Below, piece by piece: positions 17,677 to 25,533 of a stretch of 64,000 nucleotides of DNA; the first letter of the stretch is position 1; the number at the start of each line of letters is the position of its first letter. Location: positions 124,001 to 188,000 of the forward strand of contig JAFYSF010000007.1 of assembly GCA_017559505.1 (NCBI GenBank), written 5' to 3'. Source of the stretch: Paludibacteraceae bacterium (GTDB lineage: Bacteria; Bacteroidota; Bacteroidia; Bacteroidales; Paludibacteraceae). The notes under the pieces were generated by a model. The model searched no databases, was not told the origin of the DNA, and saw only the letters and a program-made list of their open reading frames with translations. Made by a program: the position numbers and the translations under genes.

Positions 17677-17707
17677 CAAAGATAACTATTATTTTGCATT
17701 TGGGCAA
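17677..17707 (-). promoter_or_regulatory. Promoter of the frdCAB operon
   Basis: Minus strand: TTTG (17708-17705), 20-nt spacer, TATCTTTG (17684-17677). It supports the start of frdC at 17607. Confidence 0.8.
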
Positions 17708-17827
17708 ATGATTTATCAAAAAAATTAACAAAAAATAAGATAAGTATATTTTATATTCAAAAAAGCCTAAAAATCAAAACATTACAACATAGACAAGAAA
17801 ATAAAAAAATTTAAACTTAATAAAAAA

Positions 17828-17858
17828 TTGCATATTTAAAGAAAATGAGTTAACTTTG
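17828..17858 (+). promoter_or_regulatory. Promoter of the polysaccharide export gene
   Basis: TTG at 17828-17830, 20-nt spacer, TAACTTTG at 17851-17858, 77 bp before the ATG. Confidence 0.75.
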
Positions 17859-17935
17859 CATTTTATTTATAATGTGTTATTAATAAATTAATAGATAAAC
17901 TCCAAATACAAAATTACCAATATAAATCTCTAAAA

Positions 17936-18748
17936 ATGAAATCAATATTAAACAAAACAATTTTATCTTTTATAGCTATTTTTCTTTTATGCTCATGTTC
18001 AATGTCTAAAAAAATTCCATATTTCAAAGGACTTGAATCATCAAACGAAGAAATTCCTGTTGTGCAAAATGAACCTATCATACATAATGATGATATGTTA
18101 TCTATTGTCGTGTCAGCAACAGATCCGCTAACAGTAGCACCTTTTAACCTACCAATTATATCATATAGCTCACCTGGTGAAGAAAAACTCAGCACTACTC
18201 CAACAATGCAACCATACGTTGTAGATGTAAATGGAGAAATCAATTTCCCTATAATTGGTAAAATAAAAATTGGTGGATTAAAAAAATCAGAAGCTGTAAC
18301 ATTAATCAAAGAAAAACTACAACCATATCTAAAAGACCCTATTATAACTATTCAGTTTTTGAATTATAAAATTACTATATTAGGAGAAGTTCAAAAACCT
18401 GGTACATATACCATTTCCAATGAACACATTTCTATTTTACAAGCTTTAGGTATAGCAGGAGACCTAACTATATATGGCCGTAGAGATAACGTACTTCTAA
18501 TTCGAGAAAAAGAAGGAGGCAAAAAGGAATATATCCGTATAGACTTAACACAAACAAACGTTCTCTCATCTCCATTCTATTATTTACAACAAAATGACGT
18601 AATATACGTAGAACCAAATAAAACAAGAATAAACACAGTAATTAGTGCTGCAGCATCTACAAACGCAGCTATATACTTAAGTTCAATATCATCACTTGCC
18701 TCTGTAGCTACAACAATTGTTGCAGTCCTCAATATGAGAAGAAAATAA
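17936..18748 (+). CDS. Polysaccharide export lipoprotein, Wza-like
   Basis: 270 residues. A lipoprotein signal ends near LLCSCSMSKK (C21 likely lipidated). There follow a polysaccharide export domain (about 45-135, DVNGEINFPIIGKIKIGGL) and an SLBB domain (about 145-225, ITILGEVQKPGTYTI), and a C-terminal hydrophobic helix. It is expected in the outer membrane as exit channel for capsule or exopolysaccharide. It pairs with the Wzc-like protein 211 bp downstream. No glycosyltransferase genes follow, so this pair stands apart from the glycan cluster at the right edge. Confidence 0.9.
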   Translation: MKSILNKTILSFIAIFLLCSCSMSKKIPYFKGLESSNEEIPVVQNEPIIHNDDMLSIVVSATDPLTVAPFNLPIISYSSPGEEKLSTTPTMQPYVVDVNGEINFPIIGKIKIGGLKKSEAVTLIKEKLQPYLKDPIITIQFLNYKITILGEVQKPGTYTISNEHISILQALGIAGDLTIYGRRDNVLLIREKEGGKKEYIRIDLTQTNVLSSPFYYLQQNDVIYVEPNKTRINTVISAAASTNAAIYLSSISSLASVATTIVAVLNMRRK

Positions 18749-18772
18749 ATAGTGCGAGTTCGATATAATTTT

Positions 18773-18905
18773 TTCTCTCACGGAATACACGGAATTTTAT
18801 TATTTATCTCCCACAGATAACACAGATTTTATAGATTTTTTCTTCTTTATTATTCGATTCGCTCTTTTGCTACGCAAAAATCGCTCTGCAGATGACACGG
18901 ATAAC
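18773..18905. repeat. Family C repeat, copy 2
   Basis: Starts tctcacggaatacacggaat, then cacagataacacagatttta and, near its end, gatgacacggataac. Words shared with 4371-4510. It occupies most of the 211-bp gap between the Wza-like and Wzc-like genes; no gene seen. Confidence 0.5.
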
Positions 18906-18959
18906 CATTCGGCATCTTACATCGGACTGACGTTAAATACATACTAAAAATTATCAATT

Positions 18960-21206
18960 ATGTCAAATAACAAAACAAACACAACCATCGAAGAGATTGA
19001 TTTATTTGAATTAGCCATAAAAATTATAAAGAAATGGTATATATTCGCAATCTTTGGGGTTATATTTATTATTATCGCCATATATCATGTATTTTCAACA
19101 CCATCAACATACTCAACATCTGGCACTGTATTAATTCGTTCCGAAAAAGGAATACCAAGTATAATGGGGATAGATGCTTCATTAGCCTCTAATTTCTTAG
19201 ATTTAGGAATAGGTAGTGATGTTGATAATGAAAAATTAATTTTTCAATCAAAAACACTTTTAAATAAATTAGTAACAGATTTAGACTTACAAACTAGTTC
19301 CTTCTACCAAAAACGTCTTGGTGGATATCACCAACTATATAATAATGAACCTATAATTATTGTTTTTCCCGAAAACTATAAAAATACAATAAAAGGCTCT
19401 TTAACAATAGATGTAAAGAAAACAAAAGAATCGACTTGGAAGATAAAATTTAAACATAAATGGAAACTAAAAACCACTAAATTCAAAACTGAAATAAAAG
19501 ATTTATCGACACCTGTAGAAACTATATGGGGTACTTTTGGATTCATTGAAGATGCAACAAAAATAGACCCTGAATATCCTAACTATAAATTAAGATTTAT
19601 CACCCTATCAAAAAAATCAAGAATTGACGAATATTCAGATAATATCCGCATTGCAATATCTGATAAAAAAGCTAATGCTATTAGTATTAGCATAGAAGGT
19701 GGCAGTATAGTTAAAAACGAGGCAATAGTCAACAAAGTAATAGAATTATATAACCAAAATAACATTGACGATAAGAAACAATCGTCCTTAGAAACATTAA
19801 ACATTATTGAAAACAGAATAAAAACAATAAAAAATGATTTAGATATAATTGATTACAAAGTTGAAGAGTATCGAGTAAAAAACAATTTAGCAGATTTAAC
19901 AACTCAAGCAGAATTAATTATTGAATCTGCTAGCGCATATGAACAAACCATTACTGAAATAGAAATGGGATACACATTAGTATCGTTCATTGAAAATCAC
20001 ATACTTAATTCTGATACAATAGAACTTATTCCAAACACAAATATTGAAGATGGAACACTTATAGAACTAATATCTACATACAATACTGATGTAGTGGAAT
20101 ATTTACGTTTAAAACGTTCGACAAATGAAAATAACCCTTTTGTCGCTCAATTAAAAGATAAAATATTGCTAACTCGCAACAATATTCTTCAAACCATAAA
20201 AAGTACAAAAGAAAGCTTAGACATTCAGAAACAAGATTATATTAAACGAAATAGAGAAATAAACAAACAAATTTCATCTATTCCAATAATCGAAAGAGAA
20301 TTTATAGAATTAGCTCAAGAACAAGAAATTAAACGCACTATTTACATATTCTTGCTTCAACAATATGAGAATATACAAACAACCTTAGTGTCGAACTCTA
20401 ATTCAAGCAAAGTAATTGACTACGCATATACATCAGAACAACGTATATCACCTCGTAAGTCAGTATCCCTATTAATTGCTATTTTTATGGCTGGGTTGTG
20501 TGGTTTAATTTATATATTCTTAGAATCATTATTAAATAAGAAAATAGTAAATAAAATACAACTATCATCTCTCACAAAGAATGCAATAATTGCCTCTATA
20601 CCTAAAGCAAAAGATAATATTATATCTCAGAAATCAGATGATTTGCTGAATATGGCTTTCCGCTCTTTGCGTACAAACCTAATTCTAAACAACAACACAG
20701 TTATACTTATTACAAATTCAAAAGAGGAAGACAATAGAAATAATATTGCATTAAACACTTCATTATCTTTCACTTTCCTTAAGAAAAAAGTGGCACTCGT
20801 TGATGTTAATCAAAGCAATGAATACGGCGTTGGTTTTGCTAATTGCTTGAATAATACAAACGAAATAGGAGATATTAAACAATGTTATAAAGACAACAAC
20901 TATCTACATATCTACCCTATTGGAGAATCAAATATCAACACTTCGGACTTATTAGCATCAGAAGATTTCAATGAATTTATCAAAAAACTTCAAAATGAAT
21001 ATGATTATATCATAATAAACTCTACTCCAATAGAATCTGATTCATTCCAAATTCTTAATAAATTGGCTGATATAAATCTATTTGTTTGTACTAAGAACAT
21101 AACTAAAAAAGAGAACATCAAATATTTAGAATTGGCAACTAATAACTTAAAAGTAAATAATATCGCCATTATTATGAATGGAGTATCAGAAAATGAAATG
21201 TTATAA
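18960..21206 (+). CDS. Wzc-like chain-length protein with degenerate tyrosine-kinase domain
   Basis: 748 residues: N-terminal Wzz domain with membrane helix at about 27-49, a long periplasmic part with coiled coil (about 270-470), a second helix at about 503-525 (SVSLLIAIFMAGLCGLIYIF), then a cytoplasmic BY-kinase-like domain. In that domain the Walker A position reads ITNSKEEDNRNN (about 584-595) with no GK[ST]; Walker A' reads VALVDVNQS; Walker B reads IIINSTP with Asn for the usual Asp. The C-terminal tyrosine cluster is absent (ends GVSENEML). Phosphotransfer is therefore unlikely; a scaffold role in chain-length control is inferred. AT-rich codons. Confidence 0.88.
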   Translation: MSNNKTNTTIEEIDLFELAIKIIKKWYIFAIFGVIFIIIAIYHVFSTPSTYSTSGTVLIRSEKGIPSIMGIDASLASNFLDLGIGSDVDNEKLIFQSKTLLNKLVTDLDLQTSSFYQKRLGGYHQLYNNEPIIIVFPENYKNTIKGSLTIDVKKTKESTWKIKFKHKWKLKTTKFKTEIKDLSTPVETIWGTFGFIEDATKIDPEYPNYKLRFITLSKKSRIDEYSDNIRIAISDKKANAISISIEGGSIVKNEAIVNKVIELYNQNNIDDKKQSSLETLNIIENRIKTIKNDLDIIDYKVEEYRVKNNLADLTTQAELIIESASAYEQTITEIEMGYTLVSFIENHILNSDTIELIPNTNIEDGTLIELISTYNTDVVEYLRLKRSTNENNPFVAQLKDKILLTRNNILQTIKSTKESLDIQKQDYIKRNREINKQISSIPIIEREFIELAQEQEIKRTIYIFLLQQYENIQTTLVSNSNSSKVIDYAYTSEQRISPRKSVSLLIAIFMAGLCGLIYIFLESLLNKKIVNKIQLSSLTKNAIIASIPKAKDNIISQKSDDLLNMAFRSLRTNLILNNNTVILITNSKEEDNRNNIALNTSLSFTFLKKKVALVDVNQSNEYGVGFANCLNNTNEIGDIKQCYKDNNYLHIYPIGESNINTSDLLASEDFNEFIKKLQNEYDYIIINSTPIESDSFQILNKLADINLFVCTKNITKKENIKYLELATNNLKVNNIAIIMNGVSENEML

Positions 21207-21224
21207 TTAGATATACATACAAAC

Positions 21225-21256
21225 AAAAAAGAAGGACAAATTGTCCTTCTTTTTTT
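21225..21256. terminator. Bidirectional terminator
   Basis: Arms aaaaaagaaggacaa / ttgtccttctttttt around a single A, between convergent genes. Confidence 0.88.
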
Positions 21257-21283
21257 TGTTTATATATTCAGAAAACTACTACT

Positions 21284-22768
21284 CTACTCCATCATTTTGC
21301 GCACCTCTTTCAATGCCTCTTCGTTATCTGTAATAATTAAAACGACATCGCCAACTACAAGGTGAGTATTTCCGCGCGGAATAAAATATTTCTCTTCACG
21401 TTTCACCATTGCTACCAAGGTATTGTCCGGAATTGTAATATCCATTAAACGATCGCCATGTGCAAGCATTTTTTCAGTAACTTGCATTTCACTCATTGCA
21501 GATTTAATGTCATCTGAAAATTCTACATCAAATTCTTTCAATTTTTCTTTTTTCTTCATTGGCAAATCAAGATGAAACCAACGAGCCACTTGAGGAATCA
21601 TTGTACCTTGAAATACAAGAGATAAAATAGTTATGAAGAATACGACATTAAACATTGTATTAGCATTCTCTACGCCAGCTATAAGCGGGTAAGTTGCAAA
21701 AATAATAGGCACAGCACCACGTAGTCCGACAAACGAAGTAAACATGCGTCCATTCAACGAAAATTTTCGAAATGGTAACATAGATATTAAGACCGACAAT
21801 GGACGCGAAATAAATATCATAAACAGGCCAACCAAGATGCCTATACCTGCAACGGGTAATAATTCTGATGGATTTACCAATAAACCGAGCGAGAGGAACA
21901 TGATTATCTGGAATAACCATGTAAGACCGTCGAAAAACTTCATAGAACTGCGTTTATGCACAAAACGACTATTACCCAAAAATAGACCTCCAATATATAC
22001 TGCCAAATATCCGTTGCCCCCTATCCATGTTGTAAAGCCAAATATAAACAACATTACAGAAATAAGCAATACGGAATAAAGAGCGTCGTTGGTCAAATCA
22101 ATACGATTGATAACACGTTGAGCTAAACGTCCAAGCAAATATCCACACACCATACCAAGCGCAAATTGCTGAACAAAAAGCCATATTACCTCATTGATGC
22201 TAACGTCTGGTGCGCTTAAAAGTTGTAATAATACGATTGTGAGCATATATGCCATTGGGTCGTTACTACCCGACTCTAACTCCAACAATGGACGGAGATT
22301 CTCTTTTAATGCTAAATTTTTAGACCGTAAGATAGAGAAAACAGAGGCAGAATCGGTAGATGACATTGTAGCAGCCAACAATAAAGATTCAATAAAAGAG
22401 AATGATACGGCAGTGAACCAACTATTTGTAATCCAATAGATGAAACCACCTGTCATCAAGGCAGTTAATAATACCCCAAGCGTTGCCAATGTAAGTCCGG
22501 GCAACAGTACGGGCTTGATATCATGGATTTTGGTGTCCATACCACCCGAAAACAATATGACATTCAAGGCGATAACGCCAATGCTTTGAGCCACCAAAGG
22601 AGAGTCAAACTCAATCCAATCAAGACCTTCACTTCCGACAAGACATCCTAAAAACAAGAACATCAACAAAGTAGGCACCCCAAAACGGTGGCCTGCCTTG
22701 CCTAACATAATGCTCACAAAAAGCAATATGCCCGATAATAATAAGAAAAATTCAAAAGATAGTCCCAT
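21284..22768 (-). CDS. Potassium/proton antiporter, NhaP2/CvrA type (CPA1)
   Basis: 494 residues if started at 22768 (MGLSFEFFLLLSGILLF). The frame extends nine codons further, but those codons are made of a heptad repeat (gcgcaat/gcacaat), so the inner start is preferred. About twelve membrane helices; the ion-binding region is SSTDSASVFSILR and ESGSNDPMAYML. After about residue 390 comes a cytoplasmic TrkA-C-like domain ending TDNEEALKEVRKMME, as in NhaP2 regulators of K+ exchange. Same strand as the sirtuin gene, 50 bp apart. Confidence 0.9.
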   Translation of the reverse strand: MGLSFEFFLLLSGILLFVSIMLGKAGHRFGVPTLLMFLFLGCLVGSEGLDWIEFDSPLVAQSIGVIALNVILFSGGMDTKIHDIKPVLLPGLTLATLGVLLTALMTGGFIYWITNSWFTAVSFSFIESLLLAATMSSTDSASVFSILRSKNLALKENLRPLLELESGSNDPMAYMLTIVLLQLLSAPDVSINEVIWLFVQQFALGMVCGYLLGRLAQRVINRIDLTNDALYSVLLISVMLFIFGFTTWIGGNGYLAVYIGGLFLGNSRFVHKRSSMKFFDGLTWLFQIIMFLSLGLLVNPSELLPVAGIGILVGLFMIFISRPLSVLISMLPFRKFSLNGRMFTSFVGLRGAVPIIFATYPLIAGVENANTMFNVVFFITILSLVFQGTMIPQVARWFHLDLPMKKKEKLKEFDVEFSDDIKSAMSEMQVTEKMLAHGDRLMDITIPDNTLVAMVKREEKYFIPRGNTHLVVGDVVLIITDNEEALKEVRKMME

Positions 22769-22773
22769 AATAT

Positions 22774-22803
22774 TCAATGCGCAATGCAAATGCACAATGC
22801 ATA
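22774..22803. repeat. Heptad tract, gcaaatg/gcacaatg units
   Basis: 7-nt-rhythm units immediately upstream of the antiporter start; in frame they fabricate a false N-terminal extension (MHLHCALNI). Confidence 0.65.
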
Positions 22804-22818
22804 ATTATTAATTGTTAT

Positions 22819-23520
22819 TTATTGTTTTTTTAATTGTTCTACTAATTTAGGTACTCCAACTGCGGCACGCTCTGCAATATAAGTGATTTGATTTGGTATG
22901 CGAGGTGCATTGAATGCTGCATTGACATCATTCACAGCTGGATCCACTATATATATTGGTACATCAGGACGCACATAATGGACCAAAGATGCAGCAGGAT
23001 AGACATTGAGCGATGTGCCAACTATAATCAAAATATCAGCTTTTTCGGTTATCTCGATTGCCTTTTCGAGCATAGGCACTGACTCACCAAAAAAGACTAC
23101 GAACGGACGCAAGAGTGAACCATCGGGGTGTTTTGCGTCTAATTTTTGTTCCCAGCCTTCAATCGGCACAGTAGCAAATTCGTTCCACGAACTGCGTAAT
23201 TTGCGTAATTCGCCATGCAAATGGACAATATTTTTGCTTCCTGCACGCTCGTGAAGGTCGTCGATATTTTGAGTTATTATAGAGACTTCGTGCGTATGCT
23301 CTAACTCTGCCAATGCAATATGTGCTGCGTTAGGCTCTTTTTCGAGCAATTCTTTGCGGCGAATATTGTAAAACTCTATTACTTGCGCACGATTTCGCAC
23401 TAAAGCTTCGGGTGTACAAACATCTTCGATACGATAATTTGCCCATAAACCATCAGAATCACGGAATGTTGCAATTCCACTATCGGCACTAATGCCTGCT
23501 CCTGTTAAAACTACAATCAT
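22819..23520 (-). CDS. cobB: NAD-dependent protein deacylase (sirtuin) lacking zinc ligands
   Basis: 233 residues. Conserved NAD site GAGISADSGIATFRD, QNIDDLHERAG, catalytic H102 in HLHGEL and VGTSLNVYPAA. Y51 and R54 (EFYNIRR) form the YxxR pair that in class III sirtuins binds succinyl or malonyl lysine, so desuccinylase-type activity is inferred. The four zinc-ribbon cysteines found in E. coli CobB are missing between HGELRKLRSSW and LRPFVVFFGE. Likely operonic with the antiporter downstream. Confidence 0.92.
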   Translation of the reverse strand: MIVVLTGAGISADSGIATFRDSDGLWANYRIEDVCTPEALVRNRAQVIEFYNIRRKELLEKEPNAAHIALAELEHTHEVSIITQNIDDLHERAGSKNIVHLHGELRKLRSSWNEFATVPIEGWEQKLDAKHPDGSLLRPFVVFFGESVPMLEKAIEITEKADILIIVGTSLNVYPAASLVHYVRPDVPIYIVDPAVNDVNAAFNAPRIPNQITYIAERAAVGVPKLVEQLKKQ

Positions 23521-23589
23521 AATTGAAAGATGAAATTTTCTGCTTGCGCAAGAATTTTTAGTACTTGCAGCTTACGCCAATTAAGAGTG

Positions 23590-23597
23590 CAAAGTTA
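23590..23597 (-). promoter_or_regulatory. -7 box upstream of the sirtuin gene
   Basis: TAACTTTG on the minus strand, 70 bp before the ATG; a TTG at the standard -33 distance is not evident. Confidence 0.5.
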
Positions 23598-23689
23598 CAA
23601 AAAAATATACAAAATATTTCATAAATAATCGCTATTTTCAATAATAATTATGACTTAATATATACGTAAGATAAAAGTACTCCGCAGAT

Positions 23690-23978
23690 AAGACTATAGT
23701 ATGTTTATAGTATATTTATCCTATATTTATAGTATATTTATGGTATATTTATAGTATGTTGTAGGTAAGACAAGGTAAGGTTCTTCATCAACTTAGTTGA
23801 AAGAAATACATTCGTTGCTTTACATAACCCCCTCCGCCCGTTGGGCTCGTCCCCCTAAAACAGGGGGACAATATCGGGTTATAATAGTTTTGAGTGTTTA
23901 TTTTTAGTTTAGAGGAGATGTTCTTAAAATACTTTCAACTAAGTTGATGAAGAACCGTAGGTAAGACAAGGTAAAGGT
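23690..23978. repeat. MITE-like composite element, copy 2
   Basis: AT-rich tatagtatatttatcc-type repeats (23695-23760) precede a perfect inverted pair of 25 bp (23779-23803 and 23932-23956, arms containing ttcttcatcaacttagttga). The pair is flanked by perfect 18-bp direct repeats gtaggtaagacaaggtaa (23761-23778 and 23957-23974). The core is 178 bp. The interior holds GC-rich words (gttgggctcgtccccc and its partial complement cagggggaca). No ORF. The rest of the 588-bp gap 23521-24108 holds the sirtuin promoter and the next terminator. Confidence 0.8.
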
Positions 23979-24015
23979 GATTGTATGGAATTAGATTTTG
24001 AAGAATTAGGGTATA

Positions 24016-24051
24016 AAAAAACAGAGGCAGCGGTTTTCTCAAACCACTGCC
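24016..24051 (-). terminator. Terminator of the Thr-rich protein gene
   Basis: On the minus strand gcagtggttt / aaaccgctgc (one G-U) around gaga, then a run of T. Confidence 0.8.
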
Positions 24052-24108
24052 CCCCTCATAATAAGTGAGATTGACTCTTTTTTTTATTATTTCAGAATTA
24101 TAGCAAAC

Positions 24109-25323
24109 TTATCTGCGTGTTGTTGATGTATTTTTATTGGTTTTTACGGTTGTTGTTGTTTTACGTGCCGTTGAGTTGGTAGTGCGAGTAGATGTTGATG
24201 TGGCTGGTTTAACAGTAGTGGCACGTGAGGTTGATGTTGTTGTGCGTAGTGCTGGAGTTGTAGAACGACTATTTGAAGTTATTGGCGCAACTGATGTAGA
24301 ACGAGTTGCTGTTGTGGTAGTTCGAGGTGCAATGGTCGTTGGTTTGTTGGTTGATGTAGTTGTATTTGTAGTTTTACGTGTAGTAGTAGAAGTCGTGGTG
24401 GTGGTAGTTGGTCGTGCTGGTAATGTTGTAGATTTAGTTGTTGATTTGGTTGTAGTTGATGTTGTAGGACGACGAGTTGTTGTAGTCGTTGTAGTCGTTG
24501 AAGTTGTAGGTTGAGTGCGTGTAGCAGGTTTCTCTACTCTATTATTAGTGCTTGTGCTTAAACTACCAGCAGGACGGCTTGGAGAGATTGGTCGTGCTTC
24601 GACATGGCGATTGGGTGTTGGCTCGGCACGATAGCCTTGATTTGGGCGGTGAGTTACATAATCGTTACGAGAGATTGTGCGATGCAATTCCACATGATGA
24701 GTGTGATGATTGTAATCGACAGGGCGATGGAAGTCGCAACGAGTGTGATGATTGTGCCACACGTGAATATGACGATGATAGCTATGATAACCTAAGCATG
24801 TGTAGTGATGATAATAGTGAGGATAGTAATTCCAATACCAAGTTGAGCGATAAACGGCGTAGGTAGGCAACCAGAACCAGTCAAATATCACAGGGCGAAC
24901 TGCGTAGCGTGGGACAATGACATAATTGTTGCCATAAATATCACGATTGCCGACAATAGTCACAGTGGCAGAGGTTTTATTTGTGCCCTCGACGATGAGT
25001 GATGCCACGTCTTGATATAAATCTTGCCCGATTACGGCTTGAATTACAATTAAATGAGTGCCTTTTTCTTCAACTTCGACTACACGTAGGAAATCAACAT
25101 ATCCGTCGTTATTTAAATCGAGATTAGAAATACGATTGTCAGGGTCATTGAGTCTGTATTCAAAATCTTCTACATTTTTAGATTCGCCAAATGTAATAGC
25201 CACAGCTTCTAAATCGAGATTGTCGCTCACTTGATAGTTTTGGGCTTGAACAGTCACCGTTTGTTGTGCAGATACTCCTATGGTAGCCAACAAAATACCT
25301 AATAAAAATATAATGCGTCTCAT
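24109..25323 (-). CDS. Secreted protein with His-rich centre and Thr/Arg-rich tail
   Basis: 404 residues. Signal peptide MRRIIFLLGILLATIGVSAQ. Residues about 25-125 look like a folded domain, including an EF-hand-like LDLNNDGYVDFLRVVE and a repeat-like strand pattern. Residues about 150-225 are very rich in His, Tyr and Trp (YYPHYYHHYTC, HRHIHVWHNHH). From about 250 to the end it is almost only Thr, Ser, Arg, Lys and Pro. The function is not recognised; metal binding by the His region and an extended, surface-bound tail are inferences. The antisense strand shows a long Val-rich frame that is only a shadow of the Thr codons. Confidence 0.75.
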   Translation of the reverse strand: MRRIIFLLGILLATIGVSAQQTVTVQAQNYQVSDNLDLEAVAITFGESKNVEDFEYRLNDPDNRISNLDLNNDGYVDFLRVVEVEEKGTHLIVIQAVIGQDLYQDVASLIVEGTNKTSATVTIVGNRDIYGNNYVIVPRYAVRPVIFDWFWLPTYAVYRSTWYWNYYPHYYHHYTCLGYHSYHRHIHVWHNHHTRCDFHRPVDYNHHTHHVELHRTISRNDYVTHRPNQGYRAEPTPNRHVEARPISPSRPAGSLSTSTNNRVEKPATRTQPTTSTTTTTTTTRRPTTSTTTKSTTKSTTLPARPTTTTTTSTTTRKTTNTTTSTNKPTTIAPRTTTTATRSTSVAPITSNSRSTTPALRTTTSTSRATTVKPATSTSTRTTNSTARKTTTTVKTNKNTSTTRR

Positions 25324-25442
25324 AATAATTGAAAATTTAGTGTTGTTGTTATTTCTTAGCCGGCTTTTGTCATTTTGACGAATAGTGAATAAAAAAGTTT
25401 AATAAACAACAAAAAATTTTTTATTATTACAAAAAAATTATT

Positions 25443-25450
25443 TATCTTTG
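25443..25450 (+). promoter_or_regulatory. -7 box of the aminopeptidase P gene
   Basis: TATCTTTG 83 bp before the ATG; the -33 site reads TTT rather than TTG. A heptad tract (taataac/taatcat units, 25503-25531) lies in the leader. Confidence 0.6.
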
Positions 25451-25533
25451 CATATCAAAAATGTAGTAAGGGGACTTCTATAAATTCCCTTAAAAAATTT
25501 AGCTAATAACTAATCATTAACAACTAATAAGAC

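Noticed and set aside
24137..24514. Val-rich 125-codon frame on the plus strand
   Set aside because: It is the antisense of the Thr codons (ACN read as GTN-type) in the low-complexity tail of the real minus-strand gene.
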